This document shows, in pieces, positions 9,238 through 18,482 of a stretch of 23,200 nt of DNA; within the stretch, counting starts at the first letter, position 1, and each line of letters starts with the position of its first letter. The DNA comes from a virus, in IMG/VR virus record IMGVR_UViG_3300029266_000365, positions 1 to 23,200 of that record. One strand, written 5' to 3'. The notes beneath the pieces are model-generated. The model worked only from the letters and a program-made list of their open reading frames with translations. It had not been told where the DNA came from and did not search any database. Made by a program: the position numbers and the translations under genes.

Positions 9238-9474
9238 TTATTCTCTATAAAATCCGTCACTAGCTACAGTTCCTATATCGTCACTATATATAGTAGTGGC
9301 TGCTGTAAAATTTGCAACGCCTGGTGCTAAGTAATATGTAGCAGCTGTTGATTGAACGCAGCATACATCATTTGCATCTATATTTGAATAGAATAATTGT
9401 ATAGCGGTGTAGCATGACGCGCATGCAGTGCTTGTTCCTAATGTTCCTGTTGTTTGTTGTCTATAATCTGGCAT
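9238..9474 (-). CDS. Small Cys-containing putative tail-surface protein
   Basis: A 78-residue protein made of two borrowed parts. The N-terminus (YRQQTTGTLGTSTACASC, Cys at 18 and 21) matches the N-terminus of the downstream 112-residue protein. The C-terminus (ending ASDGFYRE) resembles the C-terminal end of the upstream 493-residue protein (ending AADGFYTQ). A vicinal Cys pair occurs at residues 38-39. There are few charged residues and the protein is probably beta-rich. I remember similar short endings in proteins of flavobacteria and their phages, but I cannot name a family. The start lies nine bases after the 493-residue gene in an A-rich leader. It is likely a particle-surface or fibre-tip module, and the function is unknown. 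Confidence 0.78.
   Translation of the reverse strand: MPDYRQQTTGTLGTSTACASCYTAIQLFYSNIDANDVCCVQSTAATYYLAPGVANFTAATTIYSDDIGTVASDGFYRE
9422..9448. repeat. 27-base direct repeat, copy B
   Basis: The second copy of the repeat at 9180-9206, in the same orientation and the same reading frame relative to the start codon of its gene. The spacing between copies is 242 bases, close to the length of one small gene. That is what tandem duplication of such a gene would leave. Confidence 0.9.
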
Positions 9475-9483
9475 ATTGTTTTT

Positions 9484-10965
9484 TTATTGTGTGTAAAATC
9501 CATCCGCAGCGGGATTACCTGTTGAATCTAATATTGCGACTGCATTCGCAAATGTTTCCCCTATTTGTATAAAAGCATTAACGGGTGTGGGATTGCAACA
9601 TGCTGTTACAGCATCCGTTACTGAATAATTTAAAGCTATTGGTTGGTAAGTTTCTTGTATAAAATTATCTAAATTTACTATAGAATTAAAACTTTGAGTT
9701 CCAACAAAATCAATTTGAGCTACTACAGTAATTGTTAACGTACTAGGTGTTGCCGCATTATCTACTACTGTATTAGAAGAATTAATAAGTAAAACCGAAG
9801 CTGGCGGGTATGGGGGTGATTCTATTGGCCAACTAAAAGTTGTTATAGGAAGATCGAATATAAAATCTGCAGTGCTTGTAGCTGTTACAGTATATGTTAC
9901 CAGTCCGGGTCCTGCACCAAATGTGTATGCGTTAACATCTATAGGCCCTACTGTTACCGCGCCTGATGTACTAGTTAAGCCAAAACCTATTGATTGTTCT
10001 ACATATTGATCTATCGTCCAAACAGAAGGTTGACCAGTAGAGCAGGGAGAATACGGAAATGTTGTACAAAAACTAGAAGATAAATTACCTGTTAATACTA
10101 ATGTATAAAATGTATTTACAGCAGAAGCTGGAAAAGATACAGAAAATGTTTCAACTCCTGTACTATCAATAACTCCAGCAGATGCGAAAATAGAAACTCC
10201 AGCTTCGTTAGAAACATTTAAATCCCAAGCCGCTCCTTGTACACCTATAATATTAATTTGTCTACTACTAGCTCCAGCTCCCAACGCTGTTTGATTTATA
10301 GAATATCCTACAATTTCTATTTTTGGATTGTATATTTCTTGGCCGTCAGCAAATAGTGTTATAACATCGCCGGTTACATTAGCTATGGGATATGTGTAGT
10401 TAACAAGTATATTCGTTTGTATTATATTTCCGTTGGCATCGAGAATATTGGTATAGCTTATAGTATAATCTGAAGCATCCCCTATAGTAAGTGCTGCTGA
10501 TGGCGCAACTGGAAAAAAGTATCCCGTTTGCGCAGCTATAACCACATTAGCTACTTGATTTGTTTCATCAAAAGCGCCAGATCCGCTATAAGGTAATTCT
10601 GTATATACAGGCACTGTCGCAGATCCTGTAATACCATTAGCATCTATAGTACCATTTATAGTAATTGAATCTATAGGTCTTGAAAATCCTTGTGAACATA
10701 TATCTATTAAAACATCTTGCGATGGCATAATGCTAGGATCAATATAAGTAACTGTGCAATCTATATTAGTTCCATTCTGAGTAAAAACAACAGAGGCCAC
10801 ATTGTTAGGTAAAGGCAATGTAGGACTAAAGTCTGATGCTGTAATCTGATATCCTTGATTGGGCACTAATAAAAGCAAAGCTGTTGGATTGTCATTTGCC
10901 CAATTGACTCCAGCTATTACCGGGAAACTAACTACAGTTACTGTAAAATTATCTATACTTATCAT
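9484..10965 (-). CDS. Beta-rich putative tail fibre / tail-surface protein
   Basis: A 493-residue protein, almost entirely beta-rich and made of small polar and hydrophobic residues. It contains only one Lys (215) and two Arg (96, 235) and I found no His, so it should be very acidic. Two internal segments look homologous: about 35-93 (NQGYQITASDFS onwards) and about 145-208 (QTGYFFPVAPSAALTIGD onwards). A further module follows at about 215-300. The last 26 residues (468-493, ending AADGFYTQ) resemble the end of the next 78-residue protein. There is no signal peptide. The ATG overlaps the stop of the 1926-residue gene as ATGA (10962-10965), a translational-coupling arrangement that implies a shared complex. 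A tail appendage exposed to sea water or to host surface glycans is the best guess; no enzyme motif was seen. Confidence 0.87.
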   Translation of the reverse strand: MISIDNFTVTVVSFPVIAGVNWANDNPTALLLLVPNQGYQITASDFSPTLPLPNNVASVVFTQNGTNIDCTVTYIDPSIMPSQDVLIDICSQGFSRPIDSITINGTIDANGITGSATVPVYTELPYSGSGAFDETNQVANVVIAAQTGYFFPVAPSAALTIGDASDYTISYTNILDANGNIIQTNILVNYTYPIANVTGDVITLFADGQEIYNPKIEIVGYSINQTALGAGASSRQINIIGVQGAAWDLNVSNEAGVSIFASAGVIDSTGVETFSVSFPASAVNTFYTLVLTGNLSSSFCTTFPYSPCSTGQPSVWTIDQYVEQSIGFGLTSTSGAVTVGPIDVNAYTFGAGPGLVTYTVTATSTADFIFDLPITTFSWPIESPPYPPASVLLINSSNTVVDNAATPSTLTITVVAQIDFVGTQSFNSIVNLDNFIQETYQPIALNYSVTDAVTACCNPTPVNAFIQIGETFANAVAILDSTGNPAADGFYTQ

Positions 10966-13900
10966 GGGACTATGTTTCCTGTTAAAACATTAATAGTTAC
11001 TGCAGAAGCGTTAACTGCTGCACCGCTATATATTTCTACTGCATTTAAAAAAATCTGTAATGATACTGAATCAGAATGTGTTTGTAAAACACCGCCTGCC
11101 GTATAAGTATCTGCAAAAATACCAAACGACACCTCCTCTGGATTAGGTCCACTACTGTTATCTACTATATTTTGGGCAGTTGCTCCATCAATTGTAAGTA
11201 AATTATATCTATCTATACTGCCAAATGAATCATTTACATTTATGTAAGGCTGATTAGGTGCTGTCGCGGTAGTTAAAAGAGTACTGCTGACCCCTTGAGA
11301 TACTGCTGAAGGAACTGTATTTCCATTAACATCTCCAGTAGGGCTAGTGGCAAATCCACTTGCATCCACGGTAAAGGTATCAAATAATGCGCTTGAACTA
11401 TAAGTAATTCCCCCGCTATTACCTACATAAGCTCTACCAATGTCTGTTGTATTTCCTTTAATTAAATAGGTTCCACGATTACAATTATGTGTTGTGCCAG
11501 TTGTGGCTGCTAATTGCGTTGTAACCGCAGGGCTAACAGAATTATCTATCCAAGATCTTTGAACTTGCTGAGGCCTAGACGTAATAACAAATTGCAAATC
11601 AAGTAACGCTGCCACTACCGTGTCGCCCTCTATTCTTTGCGTTCCAGTATTTCCGTCGGGATCTATTACAGTCATTGTAAAATCAATAGCTGCCGCGGGT
11701 GTTCCTACAGGAATACAACTATTAGCAATATACCAATTATCTGAACCGTCATTTAATGGTTGTGGTTGTGCCATCCAACTTGGTAAACTTGGCACTGGAG
11801 TTTGTATAACTAAACTTGAGCTTGGATGATCTGGATCAGATAAACCAATAGGGTTATATGTAAAACAATCACCTTCTCCTAATCCAGTTGGTGTTGGAGC
11901 TGCTGTTGTAAAAATTGGGCCTTCTGCTACAGGTATAACATTTAAACTTACAGTAGCGGAATCGCTACATAATCCATCGCAACATAATCTTACTGTAAAG
12001 GATCCTGCGCTTCCATTGTAATTTAATACAGGAGTAAACGTAAAGCTACCATTAGCATTTAAAACTAATGCACCTCCTGTTGTTGCATCTGAAATTAATT
12101 CATAAACAAAACCTGATCCGCATGCTGGATTGCTTTCTGCAAGTTGGAAAGTACCAACAGTATCTTCAACAGTTTCAAAGTTTTGATTAGATAAAATTGG
12201 AGGATCTTTTAATGTAAAGCAGTTTGGGTCTAAGGAAGTTATTACATCAAATTTAGTTACTTCAGTATCTCCAGTGATTGTCTTAGCTCTACCTATTCCT
12301 TGAACATTAAATTCTTCTGAATTAACATTAGTATCACAATTGTCTACAAAAAATGTTGCTAAACCTTTTATATAATTAAACTTTTTACCTTCTTTGTTTA
12401 TAAATTCTTTTACTTCTCCTTCTTGCAAATTAGTTACAAGCGAATTAGTATACCATCCTTTTGTTGTTGAAAACGATGTAGGTACTAATTGTTGCGCTTG
12501 AATTTGAGCTAATGAATATGTTTGTGTGCTTGCTCCAATTTTATATATATATTCTTTAGAATCAGTACCAGCGTAATTAACAGTATGGAATTCTTTTACC
12601 ACACTAGGCATGTCATTAAAAATAACAGCAAACGAACTTTCGTAATAAACCCCTAGGTTAACATCAGACGGTCCTACATTATAAAACGTATTTCTTAATG
12701 GATTTGAATTGTGTTCCCAAATTTTACCTATCTTAAATGTATAATATTTATTATTTAAAAATTGTCCAGACTCTGGTATATATGTTTTTCTACTTGTCCA
12801 ACCGTTTACGTCATCTTTAAATGATATAGTAGTTGAGATTGTAGGATATTCATTTACAAAAGCATCACAATCCGTAGCTGGATTTAATCTATCTGTTTTA
12901 CCAGCACCTAAAGTTTGTTGCCAATAAGGTGTTAAAGAATTTAAAGTTACATTATAATCTCTTCTGTCAGCATCCCAGCTTCCAATTATTTTTGAATTGA
13001 TAGGTAAATTGTCTTGGAAAAAAGCGTGCATTCCATAATCAGATATAGGAGTTAATCCATCGGCTGATAGTCTTAATACCGTACCCCTATTTGCATCAGT
13101 AAAATACATTCTAAATCCATACTCAGCAAAAGACTCTGGATTTTTTGAAATTCCATATTCACCTTTGTAAGTTATAGTTTGACCTAATACAGCCTTGTTA
13201 GATGTAACGTTAGAAGAGCCGTCAGCATTGAATAGAGCATCTTTCTTGGCTAATATTTTCATTGACTTATTCTCGCATAAGGTCACCAAATCGGTGTCTC
13301 TAGCGAAGAGTTTTTGTATTGAGCCATATTCAGGATTTACATCTTTTGTTATGCTCTCTGCTTGTATAAATTGATTAAATCCATTAAGACCTGATATAGA
13401 ATTAAATATTTGTGAAAATATTAAACCCCCACCTCTTGTTTCTTGCTCATAAGGTTCGTCTAAAACGGCACTAGCTTTAACACCATTGTCAATTGTAGGC
13501 GCATTGAAATCATCTCTAATTCTGTCAGACTCAACTCCATTTCCAAACGAATAACAATTAAACCAATCTAACGTATGTTGTACACCGTGTTCTGCCATGG
13601 TATAATTACCCGGTACTTCATAGTATATGTCTAATTCAGTTGCCTCCTTTGGTTCTGTTTCAAATATAGCAGGATTGTTTGAACTAAAACTATCATCATC
13701 TCCAGCTAAACTAATAAATTCCAAACCAATAAAAGCATTACTATTAGAAGGATTGTTGCCGTTCCACTCATCAATTTTACCAGTATCTGTAATTGGATCC
13801 CATTGCAAACCAAAAAGGCCTTGTTCAATAGGTACTATATCTAATTCCCAATAAGTATATTGATTATAGTAATCTTCCCATCGATCCCAAATTGCCGCAG

Positions 13901-16742
13901 GGTTGAACAAGCCAGTATTGTCGGTACAATCATAAGTAGTGGCTTTATTTTCTCGAGAATTAGTAACTCGGTATACAGTTCCATCAGGATCTGTTTTTCC
14001 ATTACCTGCGTCAATAAATCTAAATAGTGTGCCTGAGTCATTTAATTGCTCTAATAATGCGGGATTAGAGTCTTTAATACCTTGACTTCTCCCCGCTCCA
14101 TACCCAGTTGCGTAACCAATAAATATTTTTCCAGCTTGAGCAGTACCATCGGCTCCATTTGCATTTCCGCAATCAGTTGTTATTGAGGATATAAATAATC
14201 TTTCACCACTACCTTGAGCATCTAATCGAGGCCAAGTGTTTCTCCAAAAACCAGTGCTGCTAAATCCGCCATCCAAATAATAACAATATCCTAATGCTTT
14301 TCGCACATAAGATGCTGATTGATTAGACGCTAATATTTTTTCTTCTAATAAAGTATCTTGATTTACTTTAACAAAAAATCTACCTGTAAATTCTGCTTTA
14401 TTTTCTGTTTCTACATCTGCAATTTCTAATTTTAATCCCGCAACTTTATTGGCATATCCATAAGGTTCTGTCGATGTAAAATTCATATCCGGCCCAAAAG
14501 TTTCCGCTGATACAATTCTAACTAGATTACCAGCTGTTATTTTTGCAAACGTAGATATTTTATAGTAATTACTTCTTGATCCCCCCGCAATAACTCTCAT
14601 TACTTGACCAGATGTACTTCTAGTGTTATCGCCAAATATTTCATCAAATTCGCCTTCATCATCAAACCATATTTCATTAGTTCCCTCTATTGGAAAACCT
14701 CCGATATTTGGCCAGTCTCCATCAGCTTGCCCCTTTGATAATTTTACTTCTTTTAAATATTGTGGTGCTTCATTTTCAATAGCTATAATTTTGTATCTAG
14801 CTTCTTCTGTAACAGGATCGCTGTTGTCATGCTCTTTTTTAAGAATAATAAATGTTTCTTCATCAACTTTGTTTCTTTCGGATGATGGAAACGAAAGCCA
14901 TATATTACCGTCCTCAGCATTGTAAAAACGATCTAAAGCTAAATTATAATATTCCTGGCTAGTTTCTTTTACATAATATTTAAACGTTGAAAATTGTTTA
15001 TTTTGATCAAAGAAAGGTATTGGACTTTGTATTTGTGCGAATAGACTATTTGAAAATTGTGCTTCGCTTTTATCAATAACTACTGAAGCTTCTTTACCAG
15101 TAAAAACAGGTGTTGTTCTTCCGTATTGGTCCTGATAAGCAACTCCAATTTGATAAGTTCTAAGAGATTTTACAGAAGTAAAAACAGCTTTGCCATCAAA
15201 TCCAACCCCAACTATTTCCCCTTCAGAGTTTTCAGAAAGTATAGTTTGAGCTATTTCTCCTACATCTATATTAACTTGTAAAGGCTCGGATTGAGCATTT
15301 AACATGTTAAAGTTTTGTGTGTAATTTGCGTATATTAATCTATTAGCTGTTACCTCTTGAGCTTTAGCCCATCGTGGGACATTGTCATAAGGTCTTAATA
15401 ATTGATTACTAGCCACTACAGAAGTAATTATTTCTGATTGTATATTAAAAGTATTTAAATTCCATTCCGAATCAGTCGGCTTAAACGTGTCCACAATATA
15501 TACATTACCATTATTAGTAGCTTTGTATAATATATCTACAGACACAACATCAGGTGGAATATCAGCTGGTATAAAATTAGATATTTCTAGTTGTCTTATA
15601 TTATTAACCATACCAAGATTATAGCCTTGTTTAGGCTGATAATCAAAAGCACCTGGTATAAAAGCAGGATTACTAAATGCTGAATAAGCAGATACTTCAT
15701 TGTTTTTATACTTATATCTATATCCAAATCTTGCAAATCTAAATTCAAAAAATGGAGATTCTTGTTCTAAAGCTACGTCAAATAATAAAAGATCTAAATT
15801 AATCGCGCCTGTTCCGTTCGCGCCTATAGATAATATAGTTACAACAGCTCCCGCTTGATTTGCTGAGCCAGTCCCAATAACACTATCTATACTAACTCTT
15901 ATAACCGCATCTGTATCTAGAGGGTCATTACTTGAATCAGTAATTAAAAGTATTTGCCCAACTCTATAAAAAGGTAAGTTATTACCTATCCAAGTTAAAG
16001 TTTGCGGACCGCTTTCTGGGTTCATAGGTGCAAAAGTTCCAGCTGGAGCCCCTGGTATCTGCTCAACAAAAGAATACAATGTTTGAGTATCTGTTTCAGC
16101 AGGGTCACCATTTAAATCTAACTCTGAAGTCGTGTATGCTTGAATTGTTGGAGGTTGTAGAGGATATTTTTTAATTGTAGTAACGTCTGATTCTATAAAA
16201 TCTCTACCGTAAATTTGTGAATGAGTAATGAAGTTTGTAGTTGATTGCTCCCAATCTGGTATGTATATTTTTTTTGGCTCGTTAAGATTGTCAGTCCACA
16301 TTAACATACCTTCAATAATATTAACTCCAGTAATTAAATACTTTGAATTAAAATTAAAAACATTTTGTTTGTCTACTATTAATGGAAAAGTTACTTGTGT
16401 AATCGAATCGTAAGAAGCTATTATATCAGCCTCTGTTGAATTAATAAACCAGTATATTTTATTGGTATTAGAATCTGTTATAGACCCAATACAAATAACA
16501 TTAGTTAATTCATCTAAATAAACATTAGGATCCCATACGGTTCTTTGCTTCGTACTAGGATTAAAACTAGCGAATGCTTTTTCAATGTTTCCTTTTATAT
16601 TTTGAAATGCTCCTACTTGTGAATCGTCAGAAGAAGCAACTTCTAAATTTAAAGCATCTCTATATTCACCATTGGGAACCAACCTTTCATCAAGGTCTTT
16701 GTTCATTTTTCCACTGGTAAAATTATGATTCAGCTCTGGCAT
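10962..16742 (-). CDS. Tail nozzle/stabilisation-like protein with C-terminal Ig/cadherin-like domains
   Basis: A 1926-residue protein. Residues 11-35 contain GKMNKDLDERLVPNGEYRDA, a signature I associate with large tail-stabilisation or nozzle proteins of marine and crAss-like phages (T7 gp12-like beta-propeller proteins). Residues to about 1500 are a long beta-rich body with many Trp/Tyr/Gly segments. From about 1517 to 1604 there is a cadherin/Ig-like domain with the pattern NGSFTFTP (1564-1571) then NYNG, followed at about 1605-1702 by a second one (DPDHPSSS and VIDPDGNTG, possible calcium-binding loops). About 220 more beta-rich residues complete the chain. It follows the 307-residue adaptor-like gene by six bases and overlaps the next gene by four. 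It is much longer than T7 gp12 (about 800 residues), apparently through added adhesion-type domains. Confidence is high for a gene and moderate for the role. Confidence 0.87.
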   Translation of the reverse strand: MPELNHNFTSGKMNKDLDERLVPNGEYRDALNLEVASSDDSQVGAFQNIKGNIEKAFASFNPSTKQRTVWDPNVYLDELTNVICIGSITDSNTNKIYWFINSTEADIIASYDSITQVTFPLIVDKQNVFNFNSKYLITGVNIIEGMLMWTDNLNEPKKIYIPDWEQSTTNFITHSQIYGRDFIESDVTTIKKYPLQPPTIQAYTTSELDLNGDPAETDTQTLYSFVEQIPGAPAGTFAPMNPESGPQTLTWIGNNLPFYRVGQILLITDSSNDPLDTDAVIRVSIDSVIGTGSANQAGAVVTILSIGANGTGAINLDLLLFDVALEQESPFFEFRFARFGYRYKYKNNEVSAYSAFSNPAFIPGAFDYQPKQGYNLGMVNNIRQLEISNFIPADIPPDVVSVDILYKATNNGNVYIVDTFKPTDSEWNLNTFNIQSEIITSVVASNQLLRPYDNVPRWAKAQEVTANRLIYANYTQNFNMLNAQSEPLQVNIDVGEIAQTILSENSEGEIVGVGFDGKAVFTSVKSLRTYQIGVAYQDQYGRTTPVFTGKEASVVIDKSEAQFSNSLFAQIQSPIPFFDQNKQFSTFKYYVKETSQEYYNLALDRFYNAEDGNIWLSFPSSERNKVDEETFIILKKEHDNSDPVTEEARYKIIAIENEAPQYLKEVKLSKGQADGDWPNIGGFPIEGTNEIWFDDEGEFDEIFGDNTRSTSGQVMRVIAGGSRSNYYKISTFAKITAGNLVRIVSAETFGPDMNFTSTEPYGYANKVAGLKLEIADVETENKAEFTGRFFVKVNQDTLLEEKILASNQSASYVRKALGYCYYLDGGFSSTGFWRNTWPRLDAQGSGERLFISSITTDCGNANGADGTAQAGKIFIGYATGYGAGRSQGIKDSNPALLEQLNDSGTLFRFIDAGNGKTDPDGTVYRVTNSRENKATTYDCTDNTGLFNPAAIWDRWEDYYNQYTYWELDIVPIEQGLFGLQWDPITDTGKIDEWNGNNPSNSNAFIGLEFISLAGDDDSFSSNNPAIFETEPKEATELDIYYEVPGNYTMAEHGVQHTLDWFNCYSFGNGVESDRIRDDFNAPTIDNGVKASAVLDEPYEQETRGGGLIFSQIFNSISGLNGFNQFIQAESITKDVNPEYGSIQKLFARDTDLVTLCENKSMKILAKKDALFNADGSSNVTSNKAVLGQTITYKGEYGISKNPESFAEYGFRMYFTDANRGTVLRLSADGLTPISDYGMHAFFQDNLPINSKIIGSWDADRRDYNVTLNSLTPYWQQTLGAGKTDRLNPATDCDAFVNEYPTISTTISFKDDVNGWTSRKTYIPESGQFLNNKYYTFKIGKIWEHNSNPLRNTFYNVGPSDVNLGVYYESSFAVIFNDMPSVVKEFHTVNYAGTDSKEYIYKIGASTQTYSLAQIQAQQLVPTSFSTTKGWYTNSLVTNLQEGEVKEFINKEGKKFNYIKGLATFFVDNCDTNVNSEEFNVQGIGRAKTITGDTEVTKFDVITSLDPNCFTLKDPPILSNQNFETVEDTVGTFQLAESNPACGSGFVYELISDATTGGALVLNANGSFTFTPVLNYNGSAGSFTVRLCCDGLCSDSATVSLNVIPVAEGPIFTTAAPTPTGLGEGDCFTYNPIGLSDPDHPSSSLVIQTPVPSLPSWMAQPQPLNDGSDNWYIANSCIPVGTPAAAIDFTMTVIDPDGNTGTQRIEGDTVVAALLDLQFVITSRPQQVQRSWIDNSVSPAVTTQLAATTGTTHNCNRGTYLIKGNTTDIGRAYVGNSGGITYSSSALFDTFTVDASGFATSPTGDVNGNTVPSAVSQGVSSTLLTTATAPNQPYINVNDSFGSIDRYNLLTIDGATAQNIVDNSSGPNPEEVSFGIFADTYTAGGVLQTHSDSVSLQIFLNAVEIYSGAAVNASAVTINVLTGNIVP

Positions 16743-16748
16743 ATATAA

Positions 16749-17672
16749 TTAGCTTTTAATCCACTTGGATTGGTTTCTCATTACTTGGACTATCAAATCA
16801 TTTTTAAGCTCTGATAATCTAATTTTAGCATTTCTTTTAGCGGCAAACATATCTTTTTTAAATCTAGCCACTAGATACTCTTGAGTATTAGCTCTAGTAG
16901 ACAAAATAGAATATGCAATAAATTTCATAATTGCATCGTATGCAAATTTATGAACATTCATTTCTCCTTCTTCTCCTAAGCCATCACTTATATATTTTAC
17001 AACAACTAGTCTACCTCTTAAGTTAGAACTCCATCTAATCATTCCTTTTGTATGATCTATATAAAATGTTCCATTAGCTTGTGCTAATTCTGGTTGAATA
17101 CCATATCTTCCGCCATAAGCATATAAAGCCATTAAGTCTGGATTTTCAATAAAAGAATTCCAATTACCTGTAGCTCCAAGCATAGGCGATCTGCTATTAG
17201 CATTCCATCTTCCTAAAGTTGTAGATTCGTTTGCTAAAGGTATATCACCGGAATTGTCAAATGTATAGTCGTATTCGCTGTCTTGTATATATGGTGTTGG
17301 GTTGCTTGATAAATCTGTTCTATATACTATCCTTTCAATACCTCGTTCATCTGTCCATGATAACTTTGTGTAATTAACATAATCCTGCGGCAATATAGTA
17401 TATAATCCAGGAGGCACTTCTACCTCAATAGATTTATCTTGTGGCAAAACATCAAAGCTAAATTCTTGTATAGCTTGCTGTGCCCAATATGCAATATCAG
17501 TTCTTTTAACTTTAGATATAAGTTTGTCAGCCCCAACATACATAATAACAAAATTATTTATTATGTCTTGAATACTTACAAATTGATAATCACCGTAATT
17601 TTCATCATTACTGTTCCATATACCATCTGGGCCTAAGTAGTATTCTTCCTGTGTTTGATTTATTAATCCCAT
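16749..17672 (-). CDS. Putative head-tail adaptor / neck protein (gp11-like position)
   Basis: A 307-residue protein with a mixed alpha/beta look. The N-terminal part (SIQDIINNFVIMYVG, then YWAQQAIQEFSFDVLP) is helical, followed by EVPPGLYTILPQDYVNYTKLSW, a beta segment I remember from marine phage neck proteins. Near residue 210 comes GMIRWSSNLRGRLVVVKYISDG, then a long helical C-terminus with KFAYDAIMKFIAYSIL and a basic end (RFKKDMFAAKRNAKIRLSELK). Such a build, with a C-terminal helical bundle, fits a ring-forming connector. It starts three bases after the previous gene (TAATACATG). It lies just before the nozzle-like gene, where T7 carries gene 11. The family was not confirmed by search. 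Confidence 0.83.
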   Translation of the reverse strand: MGLINQTQEEYYLGPDGIWNSNDENYGDYQFVSIQDIINNFVIMYVGADKLISKVKRTDIAYWAQQAIQEFSFDVLPQDKSIEVEVPPGLYTILPQDYVNYTKLSWTDERGIERIVYRTDLSSNPTPYIQDSEYDYTFDNSGDIPLANESTTLGRWNANSRSPMLGATGNWNSFIENPDLMALYAYGGRYGIQPELAQANGTFYIDHTKGMIRWSSNLRGRLVVVKYISDGLGEEGEMNVHKFAYDAIMKFIAYSILSTRANTQEYLVARFKKDMFAAKRNAKIRLSELKNDLIVQVMRNQSKWIKS

Positions 17673-17675
17673 GTA

Positions 17676-18419
17676 TTATGATTTTTCTTGTTGTACGGTT
17701 TGTTGCTCCATTTGATTTGCTATTTGATACATACCTATGTCTTTAATAGATAGACCTGCAAATGCTAATATTTTAGTAACTAATTCAGTTTCTTCAGATT
17801 CGTGTAGCTCAAAATCTACTGCTGTTGTTGAATCATATAAAGCTTCTCCGAATACCATTTGATATCCCCAAGCAACCTTAGAGGGTTCTTTTATATAATT
17901 ACACGTTACATCTGTAGTTAACTCGGTATCTCCATAGACTTTATAACCAGCATCGCTAGCAACAAAGATGGGCCTAGTGTTTTTGGGCTTAGTATATTCC
18001 GATTGATTTATATACAAAAATTCATTGAAGTTAATTCGCTCTGCTTCTATAAAGGTTTCTATATTAGTTACAGCGGAAGGATTTAAAGTAAATCCATTGG
18101 TTGTGTTTTTGTATACTATTGTACCCAATCTGTATAAATTAGCTGGGGTTTGCCAATAGTTTTGGGCATCATATGTCATTGCTGCATTAGCCTCAAATAT
18201 ATTTATTTTTTCATTAAGTATGTTAAGCATGTCAGAAAATTCCGTATCGTTACCTGGCAATCTTCCAAATTGATTAATATCATAAAAGTATTGTTCGAAT
18301 ATATCTAATTGCGCTTGATTAGCAAACAGATTAAATTCCTGAGGTGTAACATATCCTCGTTGTTCTTTATTAAGTATTGCTAATACTCTTTGATAAACAG
18401 TATCTACGCTTACAGCCAT
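17676..18419 (-). CDS. Putative head-tail connector / ring protein
   Basis: A 247-residue protein. The N-terminal helices VDTVYQRVLAILNKEQRGYV and TPQEFNLFANQAQLDIFEQY, a central beta-rich part, and the C-terminal ELHESEETELVTKILAFAG helix resemble a connector-type protein I remember from uncultured flavobacterial and marine phages, also comparable to ring proteins of crAss-like phages. No enzyme motif is seen. It ends three bases before the next connector-like gene. Its start lies 17 bases beyond the stem-loop at 18436-18476. It probably forms part of the neck between portal and tail. The role is inferred from position and pattern memory. Confidence 0.83.
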   Translation of the reverse strand: MAVSVDTVYQRVLAILNKEQRGYVTPQEFNLFANQAQLDIFEQYFYDINQFGRLPGNDTEFSDMLNILNEKINIFEANAAMTYDAQNYWQTPANLYRLGTIVYKNTTNGFTLNPSAVTNIETFIEAERINFNEFLYINQSEYTKPKNTRPIFVASDAGYKVYGDTELTTDVTCNYIKEPSKVAWGYQMVFGEALYDSTTAVDFELHESEETELVTKILAFAGLSIKDIGMYQIANQMEQQTVQQEKS

Positions 18420-18435
18420 AATTTATATTTTGTTA

Positions 18436-18476
18436 TTATAATAATAGGCCACCAATACAGTAGCCTATTACTATAA
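18436..18476 (-). terminator. 18-bp stem-loop without a U-tract between two structural genes
   Basis: On the minus strand the arms 18459-18476 and 18436-18453 can pair at all 18 positions, three of them G-U, around a five-base loop (18454-18458). It sits in the 63-base gap between the 259- and 247-residue genes. The bases that follow in the transcript are A-rich (TAACAAAATA), not a U-tract. A standard intrinsic terminator is therefore unlikely, and an RNA-stability or processing hairpin fits better. Confidence 0.6.
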
Positions 18477-18482
18477 GGTGAC

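Noticed and set aside
8897-9474. The two small genes as one frameshifted gene
   Set aside because: Each has its own ATG and stop, and their N-termini are homologous to each other. They are duplicates rather than halves of a single gene.
13841-14041. Minus-strand open frame of 66 residues
   Set aside because: It is in another frame inside the nozzle-like gene, whose own frame is intact here.
14623-14925. Plus-strand open frame of 100 residues
   Set aside because: Antisense to the 1926-residue gene, with a composition typical of a shadow frame. The same holds for the other plus-strand frames in the window, such as 6856-7182, 11620-11829, 19781-20071 and 20792-21073.
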